Source: CAWIJJ01 sp963836425 (GTDB lineage Bacteria > Acidobacteriota > Terriglobia > Bryobacterales > Bryobacteraceae). Taken from it: a stretch of DNA of 64,000 nucleotides. Shown here in pieces: positions 1-9,192 of this stretch. Location of the stretch: NCBI GenBank assembly GCA_963836425.1, contig CAWIJJ010000017.1:1-64000 (forward strand), read 5' to 3'. The position numbers and the translations under genes were made by a program. A model generated the notes under the pieces. It searched no databases, was not told where the DNA came from, and saw only the letters and a list, made by a program, of their open reading frames with translations. The first letter of the stretch is position 1. The number at the start of each line of letters is the position of its first letter.

Positions 1-2
1 AA

Positions 3-554
3 CGCGGCAAGTTTGTGACGCATGTGCGCGCCCTCGCTGCCAAGTTGGAGGCGTTGGGAGAGGTCGAGGACCCGGTGGCGCTGTCGGCGCATCTCGGCGC
101 CGCCTACCAGTCCACGATCGCCGAGGAGATCTCGGCGCTCAAGGATGTGATCAGGGGCGTCGGTGTCGATACGGTCTTCAGCGCGGCGAACATGAAGCTG
201 GTCGTGCCGGCACCACTCGCTACCGGGGCTGCGATCGGGGGCGCGACGCTCAACCCCGTCATCGGGCTCGGGGGAGCGATCGTCCTGGGCGTCGCGCAGC
301 TCGTCCGGTCCCAGCGGAAGGCGGTCGCACAAGGGGTGGCCGAGTCTCCTGCGGGCTACCTCCTCCGGGTGGAGCGGGCGCTGAAGCCTACGACCCTGAT
401 GGGACGGATCCGCAAGCGCATCTCGGCGTTCGTCCGGGGGATCTCTCGAGCCAGATTCAGGGGGGCGTCGAGCACCTGCTCGAGGTTGTCGATCACGAGG
501 AGGAGTTCCTTTCTCGGCGCGGTATGCCGCGAGCTCCTGCCCGGGTCTCGTTGA
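3..554 (+). CDS. Partial uncharacterised protein (C-terminal part), possibly DUF6236-like
   Basis: The frame is open to the window edge, so the gene begins upstream; the GTG at 15 is only an internal candidate start. The visible protein has a mixed N-terminal part and a glycine/alanine-rich hydrophobic stretch (about residues 64-96), then a basic region with a Ser-Pro-x-x-Tyr-Leu-Leu pattern and a Leu-Lys-Pro-x-Thr-Leu segment that recalls DUF6236 proteins. After about position 445 the residues stop looking like this protein and become the antisense reading of a cyclase/ATPase relic, so the native C-terminus has probably been replaced. The function is not known to me. The family name is a recollection from pattern, not a search result. 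Confidence 0.4.
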   Translation, partial: RGKFVTHVRALAAKLEALGEVEDPVALSAHLGAAYQSTIAEEISALKDVIRGVGVDTVFSAANMKLVVPAPLATGAAIGGATLNPVIGLGGAIVLGVAQLVRSQRKAVAQGVAESPAGYLLRVERALKPTTLMGRIRKRISAFVRGISRARFRGASSTCSRLSITRRSSFLGAVCRELLPGSR

Positions 555-1450
555 CGCCGAGCGTCTGCGCGACCTGCGGCAGGACGAGCGCGGGATCGGT
601 GATCGCCGCGAGCGTCACGAAGAACACGCCGTGGGGGAAGTCCTCGACCAGCTCGGCCGCCGCCTGCAGCGCGAGCCGGTCTTCCTGGTGCCGCCCGGCC
701 CGGTCAGCGTGACGGCGCGGACGTCGGGCCGGCGCAGCAGCTCGACCACCTCTGCGAGCTCCCGATCCCGCCCGACGAGCGGCGTCGGCTGCACTGGCAG
801 GTTCGTCGACCGGTTCTCGAGCGTCCGGAGCAGCGGGAACCGCTGGGCAGCCCGCCGATCACAGCTGAACAGGCGATGCGGCTCGTTCAGATCCTTCAGC
901 CGGTGCTCGCCGAGGTCCACGAACGCGAACCCCGCGTCCTCCTCGGCCTGCAGGTCGTGCGTGGTGTGCGAGACCAGCACCTGCCCGCCATGCCCGGCCG
1001 AGCAGATCCTCGCGCCCCGGTGGACCCCGACCCCGACGTAGCCGTCCGCGGTCGCCGTCGCCTCGGCCGTGTGCACGCCCATCTAGACCCGGATCTCCCG
1101 CCCGTCGGGCCACGGGTGACCGGCGAGGGCTCGCCGGGCCTCACCAGCCGCTCCGATCGCGTCGCGCGGTCGGGCGATAGGCGACGAGAAGGCGTCGCCC
1201 TGCGTGTCGACCCCGTGCCCGCCGTGCTCCCGCGAACGCCTAGCGAAGGACCCGCCGGTGATCCTCGAGCGCCGCGGCGTACTGATCAAGCACGGACTCC
1301 CTGAGGCGGCTGGTCGGAGCCCTCGATGTCCGTGAGCAGGAAGGCAACGGGTCCCGCTCGGCCGCTCGGTCACCCGCGGATGATGGCACGATCGGACCCG
1401 TCGACATCTGTGGGCATGTCAGCGGTTCGGAGGAGGACGACGTGTCTCGC
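430..1450 (-). pseudogene. Decayed class III adenylate/guanylate cyclase with AAA-type ATPase domain
   Basis: Read on the minus strand, pieces in different frames assemble into one familiar protein. First comes a cyclase homology start (FLLTDIEGS), then EHGGHGVDTQGDAF, then MGVHTAEATATADGYVGVGV, then the linker LVGRDRELAEVVELLRR, and then an ATPase P-loop region ending in DNLEQVLDAP. Lesions are visible: frame changes near 1,300 and 1,240, an in-frame TAG at 1,083-1,085 exactly before MGVHT, and a one-base loss just after the P-loop, which itself reads GTRKT instead of GTGKT. The gene stops abruptly near 440 and abuts the preceding convergent gene. Full-length relatives run about 1,000 residues and are common in soil actinobacteria. 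It cannot be functional as written. Confidence 0.8.
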
Positions 1451-1493
1451 CGCCGTGCGTGAGCCCGAGGGGGCGGTCGCATAGACTCTGGCC

Positions 1494-2824
1494 GTGATTC
1501 GGCGCGTTCGCATACGGAACTACAAGAGTCTCGAAGATGTCGAGATTAGGATTCCGACCAGCTTACGGTTGTACTTGGACCGAACGCGGCGGGTAAGAGC
1601 AATCTCCTCGACGCGCTTGCGCTTCTGGCACGTCTCGCTACGCGTGAGAACCTGAGGAGGCCTTCGAGGACCATCGTGGTCTTCCCCTTGAGGCCTTCGC
1701 GCTTGAGAGAGGGTGGCCTGGCTGAACTGCAGGATAGAGCGAAGGCCTCCTTCACCATCGAAGCCGACGTGGAGTTGTCCGATGCGGTCGTCGCGGCCGT
1801 CGAGGAGAAGATTCAACGCGCGCGTGAAGGACTTCCCAACGGACACACCGCCGGCAAACCGACGGCCGTGCGTGAGCGGATTCTGCGCTACACGGTCAGA
1901 GTCGAGATCAGAACCGAGTCGGGTCACCTCAGAGTGGTGGATGAGCGACTTGCCGCGTTGAAACAAGATGGCACCGAGCGAGCGTCACGCCGACCGTTCT
2001 TGGAGAAGGTAGGAGGTCGACTTCATCTCCGGATGGAGAAACAAGCGCACCCTCTGTACGAGGACCTCGGTCGAGGATGAGGACGCTGGTCTCACGATCG
2101 TTGTACGAACCGTATTACCCGCACATGGCCGCCTTCAAGGAAGAACTGGCGCGATGGCGATTCTACTTCCTCGAACCGGCAGCAATGCGCAGGGACGTGC
2201 CGCTGAAGGAAGCGGAGGATCTCTCAGCGAACGGTGAGGACATTGCGGCCTTCTACAACACCCTCCGAAGCATGAAGCCAACACAGTTCAAGGCTCTAAG
2301 CATCGCACTCAGGCATCTCATCCCAAACGTTGACAGCATCGATGTGGAACGCACGAAGGAGGGTTTCCTTCGCCTTGTTGTGGATGAATCAGGCCTAAGG
2401 TTGACCTCGCGGCTGATCTCTGAAGGGACTCTGCGCATCCTCGGTTTGCTCGCAATTACCAACCCGGTTGAGCCATTGAGCGTGGTGGGATACGAAGAAC
2501 CCGAGAATGGCGTTCACCCTCGTCGCTTGTCCATCGTCGCGCGCATACTGAGCGACGCCGCTGAGCGGGGCAGTACGCAGTTCATTATCAATACTCACTC
2601 GCCGATACTGCCCGAGTACTTCATCGATTCGCCCGATGCGGCGCTCGTCGCCTGCAGGAGGTTGAGGACGTGCTTCGGTCTTCGAGCCCCTCGACTCGCT
2701 TGGCCCGCTTTTTCGACCTCAGGAGATTGACGCCGCTCTTGATGAACCGCAGACTTCGTTGCGCGACCGGCTCATCCGCGGTGACTTCGAGGGGGATGAA
2801 AGTCGGCTTGTTCGCGGAGGATGA
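1494..2824 (+). pseudogene. AAA/ABC-type ATPase (OLD/RecF-like, AAA_21), frameshifted
   Basis: A GTG start gives VIRRVRIRNYKSLEDVEI, the usual opening of SMC/OLD-type ATPases. One frame over, from 1,562, comes a Walker A motif (GPNAAGKSN). The middle lies in a third segment, and 2,077-2,650 holds the signature-like SEGTLR, Walker B with D-loop (GYEEPENGVHP) and the switch histidine in NTHSP. The tail (FEPLDSLGPLF) runs in yet another frame to a TGA at 2,822. Frame changes lie near 1,550, 2,070 and 2,665. Joined, the parts give about 440 codons, normal for the family. The stop overlaps the start of the TOPRIM-like gene by 29 bp, indicating a coupled pair. Such ATPases usually partner a nuclease in anti-phage modules. 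Confidence 0.7.
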
Positions 2825-3394
2825 AGGGCACCGGGGACTGATTACCGGCGTCATCAGGCGAGTTGCCACTGACTTGCGCGTTGATGTCGATCTCATCGAA
2901 CGAACCGCAATGGGTGGGAAGGCTCTGGTCCTGCGTTCGCTGCGGGACTATGTCCGTGACTTGGTGCACAGGTCGTGAGCCGTTCATCGAAATCCTTGTT
3001 GTTGCACTCGACTCTGATTGTGATGCAGCGGGCAAGAGAAGGGATGCCCTACGCGCGGCCGACGGATTCGCAGGGAAGATTGTACTCGCCATCCCGGAGC
3101 CACACGTCGAGCGCTGGTTTCTTCTCGACCCCCAAGCTCCTGCGCGGCATGGGAGAAGGCGGCGCTGCAGCTCTCCCCGACATGAAGTGCGAACCGAATC
3201 GCTACAAGCAGGCCCTGCGCGCTGCTTTCGCGGGGATGGGGGTGGATCCTCCTGCCGGAGGTGTTCTCTATGGAGAAGAGATAGCGGACACCATGAATCT
3301 GGAGCTTGCGTGCCGACACGCAGATTTCTCCGCGTTCCTCGGAGACCTCCGTGGCGCACTCAGGCTCGTGAGGAGAGAGCAGTCAAATCTATAG
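2796..3394 (+). pseudogene. TOPRIM-like / DUF4276-like partner protein, frameshifted
   Basis: Starting at ATG 2,796 the protein opens MKVGLFAEDEGHRGLITG, an acidic motif like the first glutamate of TOPRIM folds. After a frame change near 2,970 it continues with ILVVALDSDCDA, matching the TOPRIM D-x-D motif, and then PEPHVERWFLLDPQA, a pattern I associate with DUF4276-type proteins. A second frame change near 3,140 leads into the C-terminal part, ending at 3,394. The joined length is about 199 codons, which is normal. It overlaps the upstream ATPase gene. Family knowledge suggests a nuclease effector controlled by the ATPase, as in split OLD-like or PARIS-like systems; that role is inference. 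With two frameshifts it is inactive unless these are read errors. Confidence 0.6.
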
Positions 3395-3496
3395 GAAACC
3401 ACAGCTAGCGTTCGGCATCGATCAGACAGTATGTGCCCCGATGACTTCGGTACACTTGCTCCGCGCCCCCGAAACCCCTGGTGAGGACTGATATCC

Positions 3497-5086
3497 ATGC
3501 CACGAGTACTGCTCATCGGATGGGACGGCGCCGACTGGCGCATCCTCGACCCGCTGCTCGAGCGGGGTGACCTGCCGAACCTGCAAGCCCTGATCGACCG
3601 GGGGCAGCGGGGGGTCCTGAGGTCGACCGTGCCGACCCACTCGTGGGCGGCCTGGCCGTCGTTCCTGACGGGGGTCGACCCGGCCGATCACGGGGTCTAC
3701 GACATCCTCGAGACCGTCCCGGGGACCCACAAGCAGTATCCGGTCACCTTCAAGTCGATCAAGGAGCGGACGTTCGTCGAGGACCTCTCGGCGGCCGGCA
3801 AGGTGGGGGTCTACGCGGACCTGCCGCTGATGTTCCCGCCTCCGACCATCAACGGGAAGGCCCTCGCGGGCGGCGTGCTGCCGAAGGGGCGGACCTACGC
3901 GCACCCGGCCGACCTGCCCGAGCAGCTTGAGAAGGCCGGCGTGCCGTGGGTGATCAACGGCATGTCGTGGACGACCTACCGGAACAAGCCCGACGCCTAC
4001 CTCGCCGAGGCGCTCGAGATCACCGGCAAGCGGATCCGCGCCACCGAGTGGCTCATGGACAACTCGGACTGGGACCTCATGGCCTCCGTGTGGGTCTCGG
4101 TCGACCGCACCCAGCACGCGCTTTCGAACTACGTCGCGCCCGACCACCCCGACTACGCCAGGAACGACAAGACGGCGATCGGCGCGAAGGTCCGCGACGT
4201 CTACAAGCAGCTCGACGACGCGATCGGCTCGTTCGTCTCGCGCACGCGCCCCGACGACCTGGTCCTGTTCATCTCCGACCACGGGTTCCAGTCGGTCACG
4301 CGCACGATCCACATGGATCACCTGCTGAAGCGGCTCGGCTTCCTCGAGTTCAGCGCGTCGAACGTGGTCTTCGGGCCGATGCAGTGGGGGCCGGTCCGCA
4401 AGGTCGCGCGCAAGGCGTACGACCTCCTCGGCCTCCACGGCAAGGTCTCGCTCCCGCAGTCGGTGAACTGGTCCAAGACGAAGGCCTTCACCACGATCCG
4501 CTCGACGGGCGAGGGCGTCTCGATCAACCTCGCCGGGCGCGAGCCCGACGGCATCGTCGACCCGGCCGACTTCGAGCGCGTGCGCGACCGGGTCATCGAC
4601 GCCCTCTCCTCGTTCACCGACCCGGTCACCGGGCGCAAGCCCGTGAAGGCGATCTACCGACGCGAGGAGATCTTCAAGGGCAAGCACGCCGACACCGCCC
4701 CCGACATCCTCATGGAGCCGGCCGAGCAGTACTCGCTCACCCACGCCAAGTCGGCGATCGAGGCGGCCGACTGGATCTCGGGCGACCACCGGATCGAGGG
4801 CGTGATCGTCGCCGCTGGTCCGAACGTGACGGCGTTCGAGCAGCCGCCGCTGCTGATCGACATGGCCCCGACGATCCTGGCCGCGCTCGGCGCGCCGGCC
4901 ACGATCCACCACACCGGCCGCGTCCTGCACGAGGTCGTCGGCTCGGACGCCAAGGTCAACCAGGCCGAGTCCGGGCCCGCCGTCGCGATCCCCGGCATGC
5001 CGACCGGCGAGTCCGAGGAGACGGTCAGCGACACCGAGGCCGATGAGATGGAGGAGCACCTCCGCGGCCTCGGCTACCTCGAGTAG
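3497..5086 (+). CDS. Alkaline-phosphatase-superfamily hydrolase (type I phosphodiesterase/nucleotide pyrophosphatase)
   Basis: This 529-residue protein is intact. Metal-site motifs of the superfamily appear in order: GWDGADW (Asp10) at the N-terminus, a Ser/Thr nucleophile region around residues 47-49 followed by WPSFLTG, SVDRTQH, ISDHGFQ and SGDHR. These aspartates and histidines bind two zinc ions in relatives that hydrolyse phosphodiesters or nucleotide pyrophosphates; the substrate here is unknown. There is no signal peptide, so it is probably cytoplasmic. A purine-rich GGTGAGGA lies 9 bases before the ATG. The protein ends EEHLRGLGYLE, a tail seen on many such enzymes. It is the only clearly undamaged long gene in the first 5 kb. 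Confidence 0.85.
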   Translation: MPRVLLIGWDGADWRILDPLLERGDLPNLQALIDRGQRGVLRSTVPTHSWAAWPSFLTGVDPADHGVYDILETVPGTHKQYPVTFKSIKERTFVEDLSAAGKVGVYADLPLMFPPPTINGKALAGGVLPKGRTYAHPADLPEQLEKAGVPWVINGMSWTTYRNKPDAYLAEALEITGKRIRATEWLMDNSDWDLMASVWVSVDRTQHALSNYVAPDHPDYARNDKTAIGAKVRDVYKQLDDAIGSFVSRTRPDDLVLFISDHGFQSVTRTIHMDHLLKRLGFLEFSASNVVFGPMQWGPVRKVARKAYDLLGLHGKVSLPQSVNWSKTKAFTTIRSTGEGVSINLAGREPDGIVDPADFERVRDRVIDALSSFTDPVTGRKPVKAIYRREEIFKGKHADTAPDILMEPAEQYSLTHAKSAIEAADWISGDHRIEGVIVAAGPNVTAFEQPPLLIDMAPTILAALGAPATIHHTGRVLHEVVGSDAKVNQAESGPAVAIPGMPTGESEETVSDTEADEMEEHLRGLGYLE

Positions 5087-5167
5087 CCGCTCCGGCGGGC
5101 TCGGCTCAATGCCACGGAGCCCCTGCGCACTGTGATCCAGTTCACAGACAGTGCCGGAACACCGTCG

Positions 5168-6125
5168 ATGATGGAGTCCATGCGATCCATCGGCGACGAG
5201 TTGCTCCAGGACATCGACGACCTGAACACCCTGGCCTGCCGCACGCAACGGCACATGCTCTTGCAGCTGGCCGAGGCCGACCGCCTCGAGGTCTGGCGGG
5301 AGCGCGGCGCGCACGACATGGCGCACCTCGCCTCCATGCGATACGGCATCAGCTGGTGGAAGGCCGACCGTTGGATCAAAGCCGGCCACGCGTTGCCGGA
5401 GCTGCCGCTGATCGCCGCGGCGCTGGACCGGGGTGAGCTCTCGATCGACGCGGTCGTCGAGCTGACCAGGTTCGTCACACCTGAGACCGAGGCCGGGCTC
5501 GTCGGATGGGCGATGCAGGTCTCGGTGGGGGCCATCCGCCGGCGAGGAGATCTCGAGACCCGGCGCGCCAGGGAACACGCCGAGCAGGTCGAGCGGGATC
5601 GCTACCTTCGTTGGTCGACCTTCGACGACGGGCGGCGGTTCGCGCTCGAGGCCGAGCTTCCGGCGGCGGACGGCGCCGCGGTGGCGCGGGCGATCGATCG
5701 CCTCGCCGCCAAGATGCCCTCGGAGCCCGATGGGTCGGGACTCCACGGTGCCGGCGCTCGCCGGGCCGACGCGCTCGTGTCGATGGCGCTCACGTCCGGC
5801 GGCGCGGCCGATCCCGCCCATTCGATGGTCGTGATCCACACCTCAGCCGAGGCCCTCGCGTCCGACGACCGTTCGGGCGAGGTCGAGGGCGGAGGCGTGG
5901 CGCGCGTCGAGACCGTTCGGCGACTCGCCTGCGCGGGTCGGCTCCAGGTCGTGCTCGAGGACGAGGGCGGCAACGCGGTCGGCCTCGGTCGGTCCTCACG
6001 CGAGCCGTCGGCGGCGATGATGCGTCAGCTCCGGTACCGGGACCAGGAGTGCCGGTTCCCGGGCTGCGGCTCGCGCCGGTTCACCGAGGCCCACCACATC
6101 CGGTGGTGGAGCCGGGGCGGGCGAA
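5168..6125 (+). CDS. DUF222/HNH endonuclease, C-terminally truncated at a junction
   Basis: I chose ATG 5,168; an in-frame GTG at 5,132 also exists. The protein has the helical DUF222 region (early EVWRERGAHDMAHL, then the RRADALVSMAL segment) followed by the start of an HNH nuclease: CRFPGC, then HHIRWWSRGGR. In normal family members this is followed by D-N-L-V-x-L-C and paired histidines that finish the metal site; here the frame instead runs into glycerate kinase sequence. The catalytic half of the HNH fold is therefore missing. Multi-copy DUF222-HNH proteins are typical of actinobacteria, so the gene belongs with the upstream block. It is read in frame with the next feature as one 690-codon ORF. 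Confidence 0.75.
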
Positions 6126-6140
6126 TCAACGTCAAAGACG
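6112..6140 (+). other. Breakpoint joining actinobacterial-like and acidobacterial-like DNA
   Basis: The HNH motif is normal up to WWSRGGR (codons ending near 6,123). The next residues, INVKDGHVARVRRIEL, belong to the middle of type-2 glycerate kinases (GRINVKxGH). Both families can supply the shared Gly-Arg codons, giving a short run of identical GC-rich bases where an assembler or recombination could switch. Neither protein is complete on its own side. Confidence 0.7.
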
Positions 6141-7204
6141 GGCACGTCGCCCGCGTCCGCCGCATCGAACTCAACGAGTGCGGCCATCCGGTTCCCGATG
6201 CGCGCGGCGCCGCCGGGGCGCAGCGGATGGCGGAACTGGCCGGCGCGGCCGCAAGGGACGACCTGGTGCTTTGCCTGATCTCGGGCGGAGCGTCGGCGTT
6301 GTCACCCTTGCCCGCCGAAGGCATCACACTCGAGGAGAAGCAGGCGGTGACGCGTTTGCTGCTGGCCTGCGGCGCGGACATTCACGAAATCAACGCGGTG
6401 CGCAAACACATTTCGGGAATCAAGGGCGGCCAACTGGCGCGCATGGCGGCGCCGGCGACGGTGTGGGCGCTGCTGCTTTCCGACGTCATCGGCGACGACC
6501 TGGACGTCATCGGGTCCGGCCCCACCGCGCCCGATGCCTCCACTTTCGCCCGGGCCCTTGGAATCCTGGACAAGTACGGCATCGCCGGGAGCGTGCCGGA
6601 GAGCGTGCGCGAACGCATCGGGCGAGGCGTGCGGGGCGAGATCGCGGAAACCCCAAAGCCCGGGGATCCGGTATTCCGCCGCGTACGCAATGTGGTGGTG
6701 GGGAGCAACCGCCTGGCGCTGGACGCGGCTGCGCGCGAGGCGCGCCGGCTTGGTTACCGCACGCTCATTCTGGCCAGCGGCATTCAAGGCGAGACGCGCG
6801 AGATCGCGCGCATGCACGCCGCCATTGCGCGCGAGATGGCGGAATCGGCGCGGCCATTGCGGCCTCCGGCATGTTTGATTACGGGCGGCGAGACGACGGT
6901 GACGCTGCGCGGGCAGGGGCTTGGGGGCCGCAACCAGGAGTTCGCGCTGGCGGCGGCCATCGACATCGCGGGCCTCGAAAAGACCGTAATTTTCAGCGCG
7001 GGCACGGACGGCACGGATGGGCCTACCGATGCCGCCGGAGCGGTGGCGGACGGCGACACGTTGAGGCGCAAACCGGAAGCCCGCGCGTTTCTCGATGCCA
7101 ACGATTCGTACCACTACTTCGAAGCTCTCGGCGACCTGGTGAAGACCGGCCCCACCAACACCAACGTGATGGACGTACGGCTTATCCTGGTGGGAGCACG
7201 ATGA
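6126..7204 (+). CDS. Glycerate 2-kinase (MOFRL/TtuD family), N-terminally truncated
   Basis: The segment from INVKDGH onward matches type-2 glycerate kinases, which phosphorylate D-glycerate to 2-phosphoglycerate. Recognisable blocks are ECGHPVPD, the nucleotide-binding-like LVLCLISGGASAL, HEINAVRKHIS, LLLSDVIGDDLDVIGSGPTAPD, and the C-terminal MOFRL domain with ITGGETTVTLRGQGLGGRNQEFALA and FSAGTDGTDGPTDAAGA. About 358 of the usual 430-450 residues are present; roughly the first 80 (including the native start) are missing and replaced by HNH sequence. The TGA overlaps the next ATG (ATGA), so the two were probably co-translated. Codon use from here on resembles the rest of the window. Confidence 0.85.
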
Positions 7205-7545
7205 GCTTCTGGCGCAAAGAACTGGTGGATTTCGCCCTGGACCGCGAGACTCGCGTGCAAATGGAGGAGCAGCTTGCCTGGATCGAGCGGGAGCCTTCCA
7301 ATGCCCGGCCTTACTACCACCTCGCGCAGTTTCAGCGCATGTCCGGGCGGAAGGATGCGGCGCTGGGACTGCTGCTCGAAGCCGTGCGCCTGGATCCCGC
7401 GATGGCGGCCGCGCACGTCGCGCTGGCCGAATTGTACGCGGTCGGGGGCGATTACGCGGCGGCCTGGCGCCACGCCCGCCTGGCGGAAAGCGGCGGCGAT
7501 TCCGCTGCCGTGGAACTGCTCACGCGACACGGCATCGCGGAGTAG
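7201..7545 (+). CDS. Small TPR-containing protein
   Basis: This 114-residue protein starts in a 4-base ATGA overlap with the glycerate kinase stop. It contains two to three helical TPR-like units (RPYYHLAQFQRMSGRKDAALGLLLEAVRLDP and AAAHVALAELYAVGGDYAAAWRHARLA), with the spacing and small residues of that repeat. No signal peptide or membrane segment is seen. TPR units mediate protein-protein contact; a specific role is not visible. The tight coupling suggests co-regulation with glycerate metabolism, though such small TPR proteins are also common passengers. Confidence 0.65.
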   Translation: MSFWRKELVDFALDRETRVQMEEQLAWIEREPSNARPYYHLAQFQRMSGRKDAALGLLLEAVRLDPAMAAAHVALAELYAVGGDYAAAWRHARLAESGGDSAAVELLTRHGIAE

Positions 7546-7822
7546 GACCGAATAAAAGCGATACGAAGGTGGTTGAAGGCTTGGCGCGGGCCTTCGGGTC
7601 TTTCGGGTGGTAGCCAGTTGGCTTTTGGCGCAGTTGGGCTCTCCGTCGAGGCTTCGGTGTCAGCGGAGACCGATCCGTCGATACAGCAGATCTCAGCAAC
7701 GGGCGTTGATACGGCAACTTGACGCGCAGAAGTCCAACTTCCGGTTGGCCTGTTATCTGCCTGCAGTTGGACCGCCCGAAGCTAGCCCACAATGAATACT
7801 ACTAACCGCCGTAGCATCACCC
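7546..7822. other. Intergenic region, no gene seen
   Basis: Between convergent genes. Base composition drops compared with the kinase. I see no convincing coding frame, strong hairpin or RNA gene; it marks the left edge of the accessory region. Confidence 0.5.
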
Positions 7823-8611
7823 TCATTGCCCTGGTAATTCGATCAACTCCGTCCGATCGCAAAACGGACATACCCCACCTGCGTACTTAAGGGAACTTAG
7901 TATTCTTTGAAGCAACCCTCGGCTGCGATCACCGCTTTCTCGTGAGGCAGTGTAGAACGTCGTGTGGTTTGCTATACATCCAGAACAGGCTTTCTTCCCG
8001 CAGATTCTACAACGGTGGGTAGCTCGGCTTGGAGGATACTTTCTACACGCCTCACATAGGATCCTATTTCCAGTAAGTTGCTCTGACGCCTGGAAGTCCG
8101 GCTTACGTTCGAGAGTGGGCAGGGGCTCGCGGGCGGGCAAAACCTCAGTGTTACCAAGTGGGGGCGCTGGCGTGTCGTGTTGGTTAGTGAGGCGGCGGTA
8201 GAGCGCATCGTGAGCGGTGACGACGTCATAGCAGGTGGCGCTTTGGAGGACGAGGGGAATGTGCTGTCGGTCGTTAGAGGAGAAGATGACCGGAATAAAT
8301 TTCGTGTTGCGCCCTTGAGAGTTATATAGTTCCTGGCTGATGACGTGCCCTTCCCAGACCGCGCCTTGGCCTTGCCCAGGCTGTTCCTCCTTCTTGAAGC
8401 GCCGAATGTAGGTTGGGGTGCAGGCAACCAGAACGAAGGCAGACTCAGCGACTTGGTTTTCGCACCACTGGGGCCAGCCGATCGATGGAGACTGTTCGTA
8501 TTGATCGATATAGCAGTCGATACCCTTTGCGCGAAGTTGATTGGAGAGGGCTAGGATGCGGTCCTTATGGGCCGCACTGTCGTGGGAATAGCTGATGAAC
8601 ACTTTCGGCAT
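7823..8611 (-). CDS. SEFIR (TIR-like) domain protein with C-terminal zinc finger
   Basis: I start at the ATG at 8,611 because it has a GGGAG ribosome site 6 bases upstream and the protein then opens directly with the domain; the longer upstream frame has no family likeness. Residues 1-145 form a SEFIR domain: MPKVFISYSHDS, IDCYIDQYE, GWPQWCENQ, FVLVACTPTYIRRF, a W-E-G motif (Glu88) and TKFIPVIF. Residues 186-251 carry four CxxC pairs (186/189, 201/204, 209/212, 248/251), a treble-clef or B-box-like zinc site. Bacterial SEFIR domains, like TIR domains, appear as signalling or NAD-cleaving effectors in immunity. Effector activity here is inference. The gene is lower in GC than its neighbours and stands alone in an accessory region. 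Confidence 0.8.
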   Translation of the reverse strand: MPKVFISYSHDSAAHKDRILALSNQLRAKGIDCYIDQYEQSPSIGWPQWCENQVAESAFVLVACTPTYIRRFKKEEQPGQGQGAVWEGHVISQELYNSQGRNTKFIPVIFSSNDRQHIPLVLQSATCYDVVTAHDALYRRLTNQHDTPAPPLGNTEVLPAREPLPTLERKPDFQASEQLTGNRILCEACRKYPPSRATHRCRICGKKACSGCIANHTTFYTASRESGDRSRGLLQRILSSLKYAGGVCPFCDRTELIELPGQ

Positions 8612-9192
8612 TGCAATCTCCCGTGTGCTATCGAGTTTACCGGATAAAAGGCCGGCATGGGTTCGAGAGGCGAATGAAACATTTTGGAGTCGACGTTTAG
8701 CGAGAACAAGACCGCAGAGAAGACTGCGGCGCAAGGGATTGTTCCTCGTGAAGATGGTTGACGGTAGAGGCTTCTGAGTCGGCCGGGTGCAGCGTCGACT
8801 AACAGCCGCAGACAGGGACCCGTTCAATGTGCTCCCGTGTCGGCTTCGAGGTCCGAGGTTCATTCCGGATTTTACCCGCAGATGCGGGGGCCGACGCACC
8901 TCCAGAGGCTCAAGCTGGGAATGTCGGGACAATAGCGCGCCCAGTGTTCACTTTACGCATCGCGAGGTCGACAAACCAGAAGTGATCCACTCGGCCGTAT
9001 CGTCGCCGTTCGTACATTGGCCAGAACACCGGAGGAAGTTTCGCCGGATTGCCGCCTGTGTAGGCGCGGAGGGGCGAGTGATCCATCTTCGCCGGCCGCG
9101 ACCGAGGTCTCACCATTGTCAGATCGCCACTGCGCCGTTGATCGTGAGTTTAGGTGGATCGCCGGGCAACGCAGCGGGCGCTCAGCCTCCCA
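8612..9192. other. Intergenic region with one copy of a direct repeat
   Basis: About 580 bases between the divergent SEFIR and ArsR-family genes. No credible coding frame: candidate ORFs lack starts, ribosome sites and family resemblance. It contains the left copy of the 21-bp repeat (9,079-9,099) and promoter sequence for the ArsR operon at its right end. Confidence 0.5.
9079..9099 (+). repeat. 21-bp direct repeat, left copy
   Basis: An exact 21-base match to 11,000-11,020 in the same orientation (core GATCCATCTTCGCCGGCCG). Weaker similarity continues about 20-45 bases downstream (GATCG..CTG.GCCG.TGA). The pair brackets the ArsR-SRPBCC-hydrolase genes. Confidence 0.75.

Noticed and set aside
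3422..5839. Long open frame (about 800 codons) on the minus strand opposite the hydrolase and HNH genes
   Set aside because: Low-complexity Arg/Asp/Gly/Val-rich product with no motifs; it mirrors GC-rich third-position bias of the real plus-strand genes.
5168..7204. A genuine HNH-glycerate kinase fusion enzyme
   Set aside because: Both domains lose essential parts at the join, and the gene content changes phylum-type there.
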